The notes beneath the pieces are model-generated. The model was given only the letters and a program-made list of their open reading frames with translations. It was not told where the DNA came from and did no database searches. From Halocatena halophila (GTDB lineage Archaea; Halobacteriota; Halobacteria; Halobacteriales; Haloarculaceae): 64,000 nucleotides of DNA. The stretch's first letter is position 1; each line of letters opens with the position of its first letter. Position numbers and translations under genes: made by a program. This document shows, piece after piece, positions 1 through 7,986 of this stretch. The stretch is from contig CP071306.1 in NCBI GenBank assembly GCA_027563145.1, positions 1,798,001 through 1,862,000 on the forward strand. The letters are read 5' to 3'.

Positions 1-1
1 G

Positions 2-964
2 AATCTCCTCCAGCCAGGTCGTGGCGTCCAGTTCACCGGTGGGGCGGCGAAATCAGCCGAGGCTCCCACGATCAAAGAGGTACTGCTGGGAATCGTTCCG
101 ACCAATCCGATCACCGCGCTGGCCGAAGGAAACCTCATCTCGATTATCTTTTTCGTGATCGTCTTTGGCATTGCACTCGCGCTCGTCCTGGACCGAACTG
201 ACGATGATACGGTCGAAGCAGGCGCAAGCACGGTGTTTGCGATCGCACAGGCGGGAATGGAAGCAATGTTCACCCTGGTGTGGGGTGTGATGGAGTTCGG
301 CGTCATCGGTGTGTTCGCGCTTGTCGCCGCCGAACTCGCCGGCCGCGACGTTGGAGCAATCCTGGCACTGGGATCGCTGGTTGGTGTGGTTGCACTCGCC
401 ATCGGCGTCCACATCGTCGTCACCTACCTGTTCGTGATCGTGCTGGGTCTCATCGGTGAGTCACCGATCGCGTTCCTCCGCGGGGCGAAAAACGCGATGA
501 CGACCGCGTTCTCGATCCGTTCCTCAAGCGCAACGCTGCCAGTGACGATGACCGACGCAGAAGAACAGCTCCGAATCGACGAACGGGTGTACGGCTTTGC
601 GCTCCCGCTTGGCTCGACCGCGAACATGGACGGCGCGGCGATCCGACAGGCCGTGACGGTGGTCTTCGCCGCCAACGTTGTTGGCCAGCCACTGGCGCTG
701 GGCGATCAGGCAGCTATCCTGTTGATTACCGTGCTCGTCTCGATCGGTACGGCTGGCGTCCCCGGTGCCGGACTGATCATGCTGACGATCGTGCTCCAGC
801 AGGCAGGCCTCCCGCTGACTGTCGTCGGCTTTGTGGCTGCGGTCGATCCGATTCTGGGCCGCATCGCAACGATGAACAACGTCACCGGCGATCTCGCCGT
901 CTCGACGCTCGTCGGCAAACTCACCGGCTCGATCGATCTCGACGACGGCGTCTGGGCGGACTGA
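2..964 (+). CDS. Sodium:dicarboxylate (glutamate/aspartate) symporter, 3' part
   Basis: This is a secondary transporter of the DAACS family (GltPh/GltP fold), which couples uptake of acidic amino acids or dicarboxylates to sodium in the cytoplasmic membrane. The frame is open from the window edge, so the N-terminus lies outside; about 320 residues are visible. The segment VPTNPITALAEGN near the start matches the loop before TM4 of GltPh. The core motifs follow: STANMDGAAI (from about base 617), GVPGAG in hairpin HP2 (about 757) and NNVTGD (about 878), which carry the sodium and substrate ligands in the family. The substrate cannot be decided from sequence. The next gene starts 54 bases downstream on the same strand. 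Confidence 0.93.
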   Translation, partial: NLLQPGRGVQFTGGAAKSAEAPTIKEVLLGIVPTNPITALAEGNLISIIFFVIVFGIALALVLDRTDDDTVEAGASTVFAIAQAGMEAMFTLVWGVMEFGVIGVFALVAAELAGRDVGAILALGSLVGVVALAIGVHIVVTYLFVIVLGLIGESPIAFLRGAKNAMTTAFSIRSSSATLPVTMTDAEEQLRIDERVYGFALPLGSTANMDGAAIRQAVTVVFAANVVGQPLALGDQAAILLITVLVSIGTAGVPGAGLIMLTIVLQQAGLPLTVVGFVAAVDPILGRIATMNNVTGDLAVSTLVGKLTGSIDLDDGVWAD

Positions 965-1018
965 ATCGCGCGCGACGGCGGGCAGAGGGCTTTGGTGATT
1001 GCCCACTAACATCCTGGT

Positions 1019-2209
1019 ATGTCGACTGACGCGTTCAGATTCGAGTACGCGCCGGGGGCCATCCGATACGGCCGTGGCTGTGTCGAGACCCTCGGCGACG
1101 AACTCGCCCAACAGGACGCCACGAACGCCCTGCTCGTCACCGGCCAGACTGTTGGCACCACCGAGGCGGTCATCGATCCGGTACTCGATGGCGGCGCAGA
1201 TCGTATCGGGCCCGTGTTCGATGAAACAACGCCACAAAAGCGCCTTAAAACTGTTCTCGATGGCCGCGCTCTCGCCCGCACCAGAGAAGCCGACGCGATC
1301 GTGAGTCTGGGAGGGGGCAGCAGTCTCGATGTGGCTACGGCGATCCGCGCGCTCTCGGCTGACGACCGCGACCCGGAGACGATCCGCGAGGCGTTCGAAC
1401 GGAACCAGACGCTCTCGGTGAACGCACAACCACAGCTCCCCCTGATCGTGATTCCAACGACGCTTGCCGGCGCGGACTGCTCGATGGGAGCGGGAATCAA
1501 CGCACAGACAGAAGATGGGGTGATCCGGGGTGGATGCTACGACGCCCGGCTCATGCCGGATGCGCTCTGTTACGATCCGGCGCTCATCGAAACGACGCCC
1601 TCGACGGTTCTGTATGCGTCTGCGATGAACGGCTTCGATAAAGGGATCGAATCGCTCTATTCGCCAGCCAGCACGCCAATCACCGACGCCACCGCAGCCC
1701 ACGGACTGGAACTACTCTCACGGGGACTTCCCGCGCTAGGGTCTGGAAAACGCGACGACGACACCCTCCACGACGCAATCGTCGGCACAATACTGGTCCA
1801 GTATGGCGTCTCGCGCGCGGATGGATCGACGCTGTCGGTCATCCATGCGTTTGGCCACGGCGTCAATCGCGGTTTCGACATCCAACAGGGAGAAGCACAC
1901 GGAATCGTCGCACCGCACGTCCTTGAGGCGGTGTTCGAACGCATCGATGGAAACAGAACAGCACTGGCCCGCGCACTCGGCGTCGCGAACGTGTCTGACG
2001 ATGATGCCACGGCGGTCGTCAATGCCGTCACCGAGCTTCGGGACGCACTCGGCCTTGCACAAGACCTCCGTTCGATCGATGATATGGACCGTGCGGATCT
2101 TTCGGCCGTCGCAGCCACAATCGCCACTGACGGACTCATCGCGAACACGCCCCCCGGACTAGAACTCTCACAATCAGAGATCGAGACGGTTCTCGAGCGC
2201 GCGTGGTGA
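1019..2209 (+). CDS. Iron-type alcohol dehydrogenase family protein with altered metal ligands
   Basis: The 396-residue protein has the group III (iron-containing) ADH fold: an N-terminal Rossmann-like part with GGGSSLD at residues 98-104, then the helical metal-binding domain. The family-wide segments LPLIVIPTT and IHAFGHG are present. Aligned by eye to FucO, whose iron ligands are Asp196, His200, His263 and His277, the equivalents here are Asn204, Lys208, His276 and Gln290. Three of four ligands are therefore replaced, so ordinary Fe/Zn alcohol oxidation is doubtful. It could be a metal-independent reductase or a sugar-phosphate-type dehydrogenase. The ATG at 1019 is the first start after the transporter stop. 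Confidence 0.85.
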   Translation: MSTDAFRFEYAPGAIRYGRGCVETLGDELAQQDATNALLVTGQTVGTTEAVIDPVLDGGADRIGPVFDETTPQKRLKTVLDGRALARTREADAIVSLGGGSSLDVATAIRALSADDRDPETIREAFERNQTLSVNAQPQLPLIVIPTTLAGADCSMGAGINAQTEDGVIRGGCYDARLMPDALCYDPALIETTPSTVLYASAMNGFDKGIESLYSPASTPITDATAAHGLELLSRGLPALGSGKRDDDTLHDAIVGTILVQYGVSRADGSTLSVIHAFGHGVNRGFDIQQGEAHGIVAPHVLEAVFERIDGNRTALARALGVANVSDDDATAVVNAVTELRDALGLAQDLRSIDDMDRADLSAVAATIATDGLIANTPPGLELSQSEIETVLERAW

Positions 2210-2227
2210 TGAAAATGACAGAATGAG

Positions 2228-2300
2228 CGCCACCACCAGGGCTTGAACCTGGGACAACCTCGTTAACAGCGAGGTGCTCTACCAGCTGAGCTATGGCGGC
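2228..2300 (-). tRNA. tRNA-Asn (GTT anticodon)
   Basis: Read on the minus strand this folds as a 73-base tRNA. The acceptor GCCGCCA pairs with TGGTGGC and leaves discriminator G; one pair is G-U. The D arm holds AGCTCAGCTGGTAGAGC, the anticodon loop CTGTTAA gives anticodon GTT, and the T loop is GGTTCAAGCC. No intron is present and CCA is not encoded, so the product needs the CCA-adding enzyme whose gene lies next door on the other strand. Confidence 0.97.
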
Positions 2301-2361
2301 CCGTAACTGCACCCGAAGGTACTCGCAGTCCCTTGAAATTCCTTTCGTTTTCCACTCCGAT

Positions 2362-2369
2362 ATCCTTAC
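2362..2369 (+). promoter_or_regulatory. TATA-like element upstream of cca
   Basis: The segment tatccttacc lies about 28 bases before the cca ATG. This is the spacing expected for a leaderless haloarchaeal transcript. The match to consensus is modest. Confidence 0.35.
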
Positions 2370-2393
2370 CCACGACAGGAGCGTTCGATCGCT

Positions 2394-3743
2394 ATGAGCG
2401 ATCAGTTCGGGGCGGTAATCGATCGGGTTCGCGACCGCTTCGATCCCGATCCAGACGAGCGTGCCCGCTTGGAGCAGGCGGCGGATGCGTTGCGAGCGCG
2501 CGCCCGCCGCGGCGTTTCTGAGCTTCCAGTGTCGGCTGATGTCGTACAGGTTGGCTCGACGGCGAGAGAAACCTGGACCAGCGGCGACCGCGATATCGAC
2601 GTGTTCGTCCGATTCCCACCCGCTCTCTCACGATCTGCACTCGAAACGCACGGGCTGGCCGTTGGCTGGTCGGTGCTTCCGGATGGCCGCGAGGAGTACG
2701 CCGAACATCCCTACGTTACCGGCGAGTACGACGGCTTTGCGGTCGATGTGGTCCCCTGCTTTGCGGTCGAGTCCGCGACTGAAATCCAGTCTGCCGTCGA
2801 TCGCACTCCGTTCCACAATGCCTACGTCAGTGAGCGTCTTGATTCCGAGCTCGCTGGTGAGGTGCGACTCGCAAAGGGATTCTGTAAAGCAATCGGCGTG
2901 TATGGGAGCGATCTCCGGACGAAAGGGCTCTCGGGCTACTGCACCGAGTTGCTCGTCATCGAGTACGGTGGCTTCGAGGCCTTCTGTCAAGCGGTCGCAG
3001 ACTGGAAACTACCGGTGGCGCTCGATCCCGAATCGCACGGCACCGAGACGTTCGACGATCCGCTGGTAGTGATCGACCCGACCGATCCCACGAGAAACGT
3101 CGCGTCGGTCTGTTCGACCACGAACGTAGCCAGACTGATTCATCACACCCGAGCGCTCGTATCTGACCCGAGCGTCGATCGGTTCGATCCCGCCGAGCCC
3201 GAACCGCTGACAACAGCGGCGTACAGCGCACATATCGAGCGCCGCGGAACGATCCCGGTGGCACTCCGGTTCGACGCACCGTCGATCGTGGACGACCAGC
3301 TCTATCCACAACTTGAGCGATCACTCGAAGGACTCCACGCAGCACTTGAGCGCCATGGCTTCGAGCCGATTCGTGCGACCACATTCGCTGACGAAACCGC
3401 CGTGCTCTTCGTAGAATGTGAACGCGCGACGCTCCCGGCGATCGAGCGACACACTGGCCCACCCGTGGATGTCGGCTCGCATGCTGCGGATTTTGTTGAG
3501 AAATACGCTGACAGCGACGCCTACGGTCCGTTTATTGACGGCAACCGGTACGTGGCAGAACGCCCCCGAGAAATCCAGACTATCGACGCGCTGATCGAAG
3601 CGAAACTGTTCTCAATAAAGCTCGGCGCGGCCGTCAAACGGACGCTCAAATCGGAGTACGAACTGCTCGTTGGACCGGCAACGACAGCTCTTCTCCCGGA
3701 GTTCGAGGGCGCACTCGCCCGGTATTTTTCACCGCGTCCCTGA
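2394..3743 (+). CDS. cca: CCA tRNA nucleotidyltransferase (archaeal class I)
   Basis: The enzyme adds or repairs the 3' CCA end of tRNAs without a nucleic-acid template. At 449 residues it has normal archaeal length. The N-terminal nucleotidyltransferase signature is GSTARETW (residues 54-61) followed by the metal-binding DID (67-69). A third carboxylate lies in the segment AVDVVPCF. The segment LRTKGLSGYCTELL that follows is typical of the archaeal enzyme's central domain, and the C-terminal half makes the body and tail domains. The ATG at 2394 has a TATA-like element at leaderless spacing. It stands beside tRNA-Asn, which lacks an encoded CCA. Confidence 0.96.
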   Translation: MSDQFGAVIDRVRDRFDPDPDERARLEQAADALRARARRGVSELPVSADVVQVGSTARETWTSGDRDIDVFVRFPPALSRSALETHGLAVGWSVLPDGREEYAEHPYVTGEYDGFAVDVVPCFAVESATEIQSAVDRTPFHNAYVSERLDSELAGEVRLAKGFCKAIGVYGSDLRTKGLSGYCTELLVIEYGGFEAFCQAVADWKLPVALDPESHGTETFDDPLVVIDPTDPTRNVASVCSTTNVARLIHHTRALVSDPSVDRFDPAEPEPLTTAAYSAHIERRGTIPVALRFDAPSIVDDQLYPQLERSLEGLHAALERHGFEPIRATTFADETAVLFVECERATLPAIERHTGPPVDVGSHAADFVEKYADSDAYGPFIDGNRYVAERPREIQTIDALIEAKLFSIKLGAAVKRTLKSEYELLVGPATTALLPEFEGALARYFSPRP

Positions 3744-3790
3744 CGACCGCGAGGGGCAATCACTTTGCGTGTCGATCCGTTGTGGCGGGT

Positions 3791-4270
3791 ATGGACACCG
3801 CAGATGAGGCCGTCACGGACCACTGGACGGCTGTCATTGACGACATGGAGGCCACGGCGAACGAGTATCGGGCGGCCGGCTGGACGGTGATCGAACTCCA
3901 CCCCGGAGACGTCACCGGCTCGACGGATGAGCCGGCAGGCTTCGACGTTGTCGTTCCCGACAACGAGTTTGCACAGCTCGAAACGGCGGTCGAGGGTGCG
4001 GCGTTCGACGACACCGAACTGTTCGGGGCCACCCACGGCGGCACACGATTCGTTCTCTCGGTGACGTTCGACAGCGAGAACGAACTGGCGGTCTGTTGTC
4101 CGCTGTATTTCGACGCTTCTGTGGCACGATCGCTGGCCCAAACGACCACTGATGGGCTCGTTACCAGGATTCGACCGCTGACGAACGATCGCGCAGTCAC
4201 CATCGAATATCACGACCCCGATCCGCTGTTTCCCGAGGAGCTCACCGACCGCGCGGATCAATCGGCCTGA
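3791..4270 (+). CDS. Conserved haloarchaeal protein (DUF7529-like)
   Basis: The 159-residue acidic soluble protein has no signal peptide or membrane segment, and its function is unknown. It shares a block pattern with the minus-strand protein at 19384-19923: W....DM near the N-terminus, then GW.V..GD, a segment ending VVPDNE (VIPGNE in the other), and a later hydrophobic strand. The two are distant paralogues, probably of the haloarchaeal DUF7529 group (recalled, not searched). An upstream in-frame GTG at 3782 exists, but the ATG at 3791 is preferred. Its 3' end overlaps the convergent gene on the minus strand by 13 bases. Confidence 0.8.
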   Translation: MDTADEAVTDHWTAVIDDMEATANEYRAAGWTVIELHPGDVTGSTDEPAGFDVVVPDNEFAQLETAVEGAAFDDTELFGATHGGTRFVLSVTFDSENELAVCCPLYFDASVARSLAQTTTDGLVTRIRPLTNDRAVTIEYHDPDPLFPEELTDRADQSA

Positions 4271-4992
4271 TCGTCGTCATCGTCGTCCGCGTCGTCGTCC
4301 GTTAGTTCCTCGCTTCTGAGCTCTGCGCTCGCTGCTCTGACTTCTCGCATAATCTCCGAGATTCGCGCTTCGGCTTCGAGCTCCTGTTCGACGGTGAGAT
4401 CCACCCCTTCAACCTCGAGTAAGAACTTCGCCACTTCCGTCGATTCGTACATGATGTCGTCGAGCTCCTCGGCCGTGAAGAAATCACACATCGCCCCATA
4501 GAGAAACGTCGCACCGGCCGTTCTGATCTTCTCTTCGAACGCGGCGCGCGCCTGATTGACCGCCTGCGGTGTGTACGTGTCTTCCATAAACGGCACGAGT
4601 TCGGGGAGATTCTCGCCGATCTTCGTCATCTCCACGCCGGTTTCAGTCCGGAAATCCGAACAGAGCCGGGCAATCGCCCACTCACGCGCGGTAATATATG
4701 TTCGATCGCGAAGGAACTCGTTCGCCCGGTCGTACTGACTCCCATCGATCTTCTTGAATCGATCGTACTGGGCAATCTCCTCCGAGAGCGCGTCCTCATC
4801 GTCATTCGCTTTCTCGTCAATTGATCCGTCGTCGTTCGGTTTGGTGTCGTCTACTTCACCGTCGTTCGGATCCTCGTGGTCCGCTGTCGGTGCGTTGAGC
4901 GTCGCTTGTGTCCCCGTATCGGGACTGGGGTCGCTGGAATTGCTGGCTGGCTTCCCTGGCGTCTTCTCGTCGATCCGTCCGTCGTCGTCCAT
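4258..4992 (-). CDS. Conserved haloarchaeal protein (DUF5806-like)
   Basis: The 244-residue protein has three parts. Residues 1-75 are low-complexity, rich in D, E, N and P, and look disordered. A conserved helical core runs from about 80 to 215 and contains QYDRFKK, EFLRDRTYITAREWAIARL and TAGATFLYGAMCDFF. The end is a poly-aspartate tail of about 15 residues, encoded by a gtc/gtcgtc-rich repeat at 4270-4305. The core matches from memory a family found throughout haloarchaea (DUF5806). Nothing in it identifies a reaction. It is divergent from the stress-protein gene at 5068. Confidence 0.85.
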   Translation of the reverse strand: MDDDGRIDEKTPGKPASNSSDPSPDTGTQATLNAPTADHEDPNDGEVDDTKPNDDGSIDEKANDDEDALSEEIAQYDRFKKIDGSQYDRANEFLRDRTYITAREWAIARLCSDFRTETGVEMTKIGENLPELVPFMEDTYTPQAVNQARAAFEEKIRTAGATFLYGAMCDFFTAEELDDIMYESTEVAKFLLEVEGVDLTVEQELEAEARISEIMREVRAASAELRSEELTDDDADDDDDDQAD

Positions 4993-5067
4993 ACAGTGGG
5001 TGACTCGGGAGAGACGAAAAAGCGTGATGGCGAGAGGCTTTTGGTGAGCGCGGGCGAGCCACCAGTA

Positions 5068-5430
5068 ATGAGGATCCTGGTAGGGATCGATCAGTCTGAC
5101 CGGGTTGCGCCGGTGCTCTCTGGGGCGTGCCAGCGGCTCTCGGACGGCGATTCACTCACTGTTGCGGTGGTTACCCCCACAGACGAGGCGTCGATCGACG
5201 AACTCGAGACGGCAGTGACGGCGTACGTCGATGCAAACGAGCTCGGCGCGACGGTGACCTCGCTCTCTGGGCATCCGGGGAGTGAACTGGTTGAGCTAGC
5301 CGAACGCGAGGGATTCGACCGACTGGTTATCGACGGCGGCCGGCGGAGTCCCCTGGGAAAGATTCAGCTTGCTGCACTCACCGAGTTCGTCCTGTTGAAC
5401 GCCACGATGACGGTCACACTGATACGATGA
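5068..5430 (+). CDS. Universal stress protein family, single domain
   Basis: The 120-residue UspA-fold protein begins MRILVGIDQSD, the typical first strand of the family. It is predicted cytoplasmic; USP proteins bind nucleotides or act as stress-responsive partners, and the specific role is unknown. The classical ATP motif G-2x-G-9x-G-S/T is weak here: the end reads GGRRSPLGKIQ...TEFVLLNATMTVTLI. The ATG at 5068 is chosen because the longer GTG frame from 4876 runs antisense through the neighbouring gene. The stop overlaps the next start by four bases (ATGA), so it forms an operon with the acetyltransferase. Confidence 0.85.
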   Translation: MRILVGIDQSDRVAPVLSGACQRLSDGDSLTVAVVTPTDEASIDELETAVTAYVDANELGATVTSLSGHPGSELVELAEREGFDRLVIDGGRRSPLGKIQLAALTEFVLLNATMTVTLIR

Positions 5431-5960
5431 CCCGGATCTACCCCGATACGCCAGCCGGCCCGTTCGATCCACCGCCGGTAGTCTTTACGGACGCCGAGAA
5501 TCGACAAATCGAGATCCAGACGTACGACGGCGGGCCAATCGATCCGTTCGTCACGATGTATCTGGCGTTCGAACCGGCCGATCGTGCACAGGGAATCCCG
5601 CCGACGAACGAATCACGGATTCGCGAGTGGCTCGATCGGATACTCATCGACGACGCGGTTAACGTCTATGCCACCTACGACGGTGGCGTTATCGGCCATG
5701 CCACGCTCGTTCCGGATGGGAACGACGCGTACGAGCTGGCCATTTTCGTGCTGCGAGCCTACCAGCAGTCCGGTATCGGAACGCGGCTGATATACTGTCT
5801 GCTCGGTGCCGGTCAGGACCGTGGTGTCGAACGGGTGTGGCTCTCCGTTGAGCGGTGGAACGCCGCGGCGCGTGCGCTCTACCGAAACGTTGGATTCGAG
5901 CCCACGGACGCAGATGGCTTCGAGTTCGAGATGTCGCTTCGACTCAGTGCTAGACAGTGA
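5427..5960 (+). CDS. GNAT-family N-acetyltransferase
   Basis: The 177-residue cytoplasmic protein has the GCN5-related acetyltransferase fold. The acetyl-CoA-binding segment is visible as ELAIFVLRAYQQSGIGTRLI (the Q/RxxGxG/A signature). It is followed by the WNAAARALYRNVGFEP segment common to the last helix and strand of the fold. An N-terminal extension of about 40 residues precedes it. The acceptor is unknown. It is translationally coupled to the upstream stress protein, and its 3' end overlaps the convergent stress-protein gene by 11 bases. Confidence 0.9.
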   Translation: MTRIYPDTPAGPFDPPPVVFTDAENRQIEIQTYDGGPIDPFVTMYLAFEPADRAQGIPPTNESRIREWLDRILIDDAVNVYATYDGGVIGHATLVPDGNDAYELAIFVLRAYQQSGIGTRLIYCLLGAGQDRGVERVWLSVERWNAAARALYRNVGFEPTDADGFEFEMSLRLSARQ

Positions 5961-6345
5961 CGACGGGCGTTGACGCGTATCGAACGACGTAGTCGGCGAC
6001 CTCACCGAGCACGGCGGGAGCCCTGACGCGGGGCACCACGACGAGATCTGCACCGATATCCGATCGCACGTCGAGCACGACGCTTCCGGGGTGCAGGCGG
6101 AGCTGTTCGGTAGAAAAGCCATACATCAACGAGTGAGTGGTGTCGATTGCGCTCTCGTCGATGCAGTCGTGTGCCCGCTCGAGTAGCGCGTTTCCGACTG
6201 CCTCGGGATCCGTGCGGCCGTGATCAACGATGAGCAACAGATGGAGCGTCGCGTCGTAGCCCTGCGCTAACCCAACCCCGTGATCGACGACGCGCTCGGT
6301 GTCGATATCGTCCGCGAGCGCGACCAGCACCGTATCGATCTCCAT
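5950..6345 (-). CDS. Universal stress protein family (divergent)
   Basis: The 131-residue protein begins MEIDTVLVALADDID and ends YASTPVVTV, the first and last strands of the UspA fold. The segment GADLVVVPRVR precedes the last helix. The glycine-rich ATP loop (GxxGxxx...GS) is not obvious, so nucleotide binding is doubtful. The start at 6345 is chosen because the open frame further upstream crosses the divergent gene's promoter and start. It shares a 68-base divergent promoter region with the stress protein at 6414. Confidence 0.8.
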   Translation of the reverse strand: MEIDTVLVALADDIDTERVVDHGVGLAQGYDATLHLLLIVDHGRTDPEAVGNALLERAHDCIDESAIDTTHSLMYGFSTEQLRLHPGSVVLDVRSDIGADLVVVPRVRAPAVLGEVADYVVRYASTPVVTV

Positions 6346-6413
6346 ACCGACCGTACCGTGAGCGAGCGGAAAAACCCACGGAGTATTTGGCCACGCCGCC
6401 ACAACCTCCCGCC

Positions 6414-6800
6414 ATGTTCGAGACGGTGGTGGTCGCAACCGACGGCAGTGAGCCGACCGAGCGGGCACTCGAATCGGCGATCGATCTGGCCACTCGCTTC
6501 GAGAGCAGCCTCCATGTCGTCTCCGTGGTGGCACAAGGAGATCACAGGGCCAGAGCAACTGCGCAGTCGACACTGCTGGCGCTGACGGGTGATGTCGACC
6601 ATCCGATCACCAGGGCAGTGCGTAGCGGTCCAACAGCAGAGACGATCATCGAGTACGCCATGACGACGGCTGCAGATCTCATCGTGATGGGCGTCCGCGG
6701 TCGTGATGGCCCCTACGAGTACAATCTCGGTAGTGTGACCGAAGCGGTCGTTGCTGATTCCCCAATTCCGGTGTTGACGGTCCGTGGACGGGCGAACTGA
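6414..6800 (+). CDS. Universal stress protein, ATP-binding type
   Basis: The 128-residue protein starts MFETVVVATDGSEPTERAL, the standard UspA opening with a D-G-S motif. It contains DLIVMGVRGRDGPYEYNLGSVTEAVV, the G-x2-G-x9-G-S/T nucleotide-binding pattern of ATP-binding members, and ends with a hydrophobic strand PIPVLTV. It is the most typical of the three stress proteins clustered in this 1.7 kb. The ATG at 6414 is preferred over an upstream in-frame start because family homology begins there. Confidence 0.92.
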   Translation: MFETVVVATDGSEPTERALESAIDLATRFESSLHVVSVVAQGDHRARATAQSTLLALTGDVDHPITRAVRSGPTAETIIEYAMTTAADLIVMGVRGRDGPYEYNLGSVTEAVVADSPIPVLTVRGRAN

Positions 6801-6846
6801 GTACCCGAACCACGACCTTCATTGGTGACACCCCCCTCGTGTGGAT

Positions 6847-7983
6847 ATGGACGAGTCGCTTATCGATGCTGATTCCTTGGGGCTGGAGCGCAAATCCGTG
6901 CTTCCCGGCACCGGTTTTTTCACTCCTGACGACGATGATGACGAGCTCTCTCCGGAACGTGTGGCCGCGCTCGAAGCGGCCAGTGCCGTCGTCATAGCTG
7001 ACAGTGACGCCGACGGACTGGGTTGTGCGGCGTTGATCCGCACCCAGTACGACGATCCAATTCCGGATGAAATCAGCCCGGAGATGGATACCGAGGAACT
7101 TCCCGACCACGAGGTGGCACTGATTCCAGGAGCACCACACAGCCTCACCGAGTCCCAAGAGCAGATCATTGAGCACGCGCCGGCGGACGTGGCCGTATAT
7201 ATCTGCGATCTCGCGCCCGATCGCGACTCCGACATCGAACCCCTTGAGGAACTCGTCGAGCACGCGAGCCAGGTTTCCTGGTTTGACCACCACCAGTGGG
7301 ACCCTTCGTACGTTACACAGGTCGAGGCGGCGGGCGTGAATCTCGTGCTCGGCGAGTCGGACGAGGAGTGCTCGACTGACGTTACACTCCGGAGTCTCGA
7401 AACCTCGTTCGAACCATCATTTGCAGAGCTGGCAGCCCTCACGCGAGATCACGACCTCTGGCTCAAAGAAGATTCTCGAAGCGACGATCTTGCGGATTTT
7501 GCAAACTGGACGCCGCCGGAGCTCTACGTCGCAACGGTGCGCCGTCATGGCGTTTCGTTTCCGGATGCGGTGGCGGAGTACATCACCGAGCGCCGGATCG
7601 AAAAAGAACGCTTGATCGACAAAGCGATCGAGCGCGCCGAGCTCCACGAACTGTCCGTCGGCACCGGAACTGTCACCGTGGGCGTGACCTATGGGCGCTG
7701 TTCGCAGAACGAAGTCGCCGAAGGGCTCCGCGAACAGGGGGCTGATGCGGCCGTAGTGGTCAAACCAAGCGGTCCGGTGAGCCTGCGCGGTACAGATAAT
7801 TTCGAACGCTGTCACGAAGTGGCGGCAACGCTCGGTGGCGGTGGCCATCCCAAGGCCGCGGGCTGCAAACCGGACATCTACGACGATATGCTCGATTATG
7901 CCCACCACTGGACGACACGGGGAGCCATAGCCAAACGACTGGCGTTGAGTGCGTTCAGAGAGCTCGAGGCTTCCGAGGAGTAA
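6847..7983 (+). CDS. DHH-family phosphoesterase (RecJ-like)
   Basis: The 378-residue protein belongs to the DHH/DHHA1 superfamily, whose members include RecJ nucleases, nano-RNases and c-di-nucleotide phosphodiesterases. Motif I is IADSDADGLGCAAL (residues about 50-63), the DHH motif is WFDHHQW (about 150), and the C-terminal DHHA1 domain has LGGGGHPKAAGC. Metal-dependent phosphodiester hydrolysis is therefore expected. Haloarchaea encode several such paralogues, and I cannot say which substrate this one uses. A GTG two codons upstream (6841) is an alternative start. Confidence 0.9.
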   Translation: MDESLIDADSLGLERKSVLPGTGFFTPDDDDDELSPERVAALEAASAVVIADSDADGLGCAALIRTQYDDPIPDEISPEMDTEELPDHEVALIPGAPHSLTESQEQIIEHAPADVAVYICDLAPDRDSDIEPLEELVEHASQVSWFDHHQWDPSYVTQVEAAGVNLVLGESDEECSTDVTLRSLETSFEPSFAELAALTRDHDLWLKEDSRSDDLADFANWTPPELYVATVRRHGVSFPDAVAEYITERRIEKERLIDKAIERAELHELSVGTGTVTVGVTYGRCSQNEVAEGLREQGADAAVVVKPSGPVSLRGTDNFERCHEVAATLGGGGHPKAAGCKPDIYDDMLDYAHHWTTRGAIAKRLALSAFRELEASEE

Positions 7984-7986
7984 CCG

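Noticed and set aside
524..1702. 392-codon minus-strand frame
   Set aside because: It covers the symporter end and the ADH-fold gene on the opposite strand and shows no domain.
4270..4305. Trinucleotide-like repeat (gtc/gtcgtc) read as a repeat array
   Set aside because: It is the coding sequence of an acidic poly-aspartate tail, usual in haloarchaeal proteins.
4876..5067. Longer N-terminus for the stress protein (GTG start)
   Set aside because: The extra part runs antisense through the neighbouring gene and has no family similarity; the ATG at 5068 begins with the first conserved strand.
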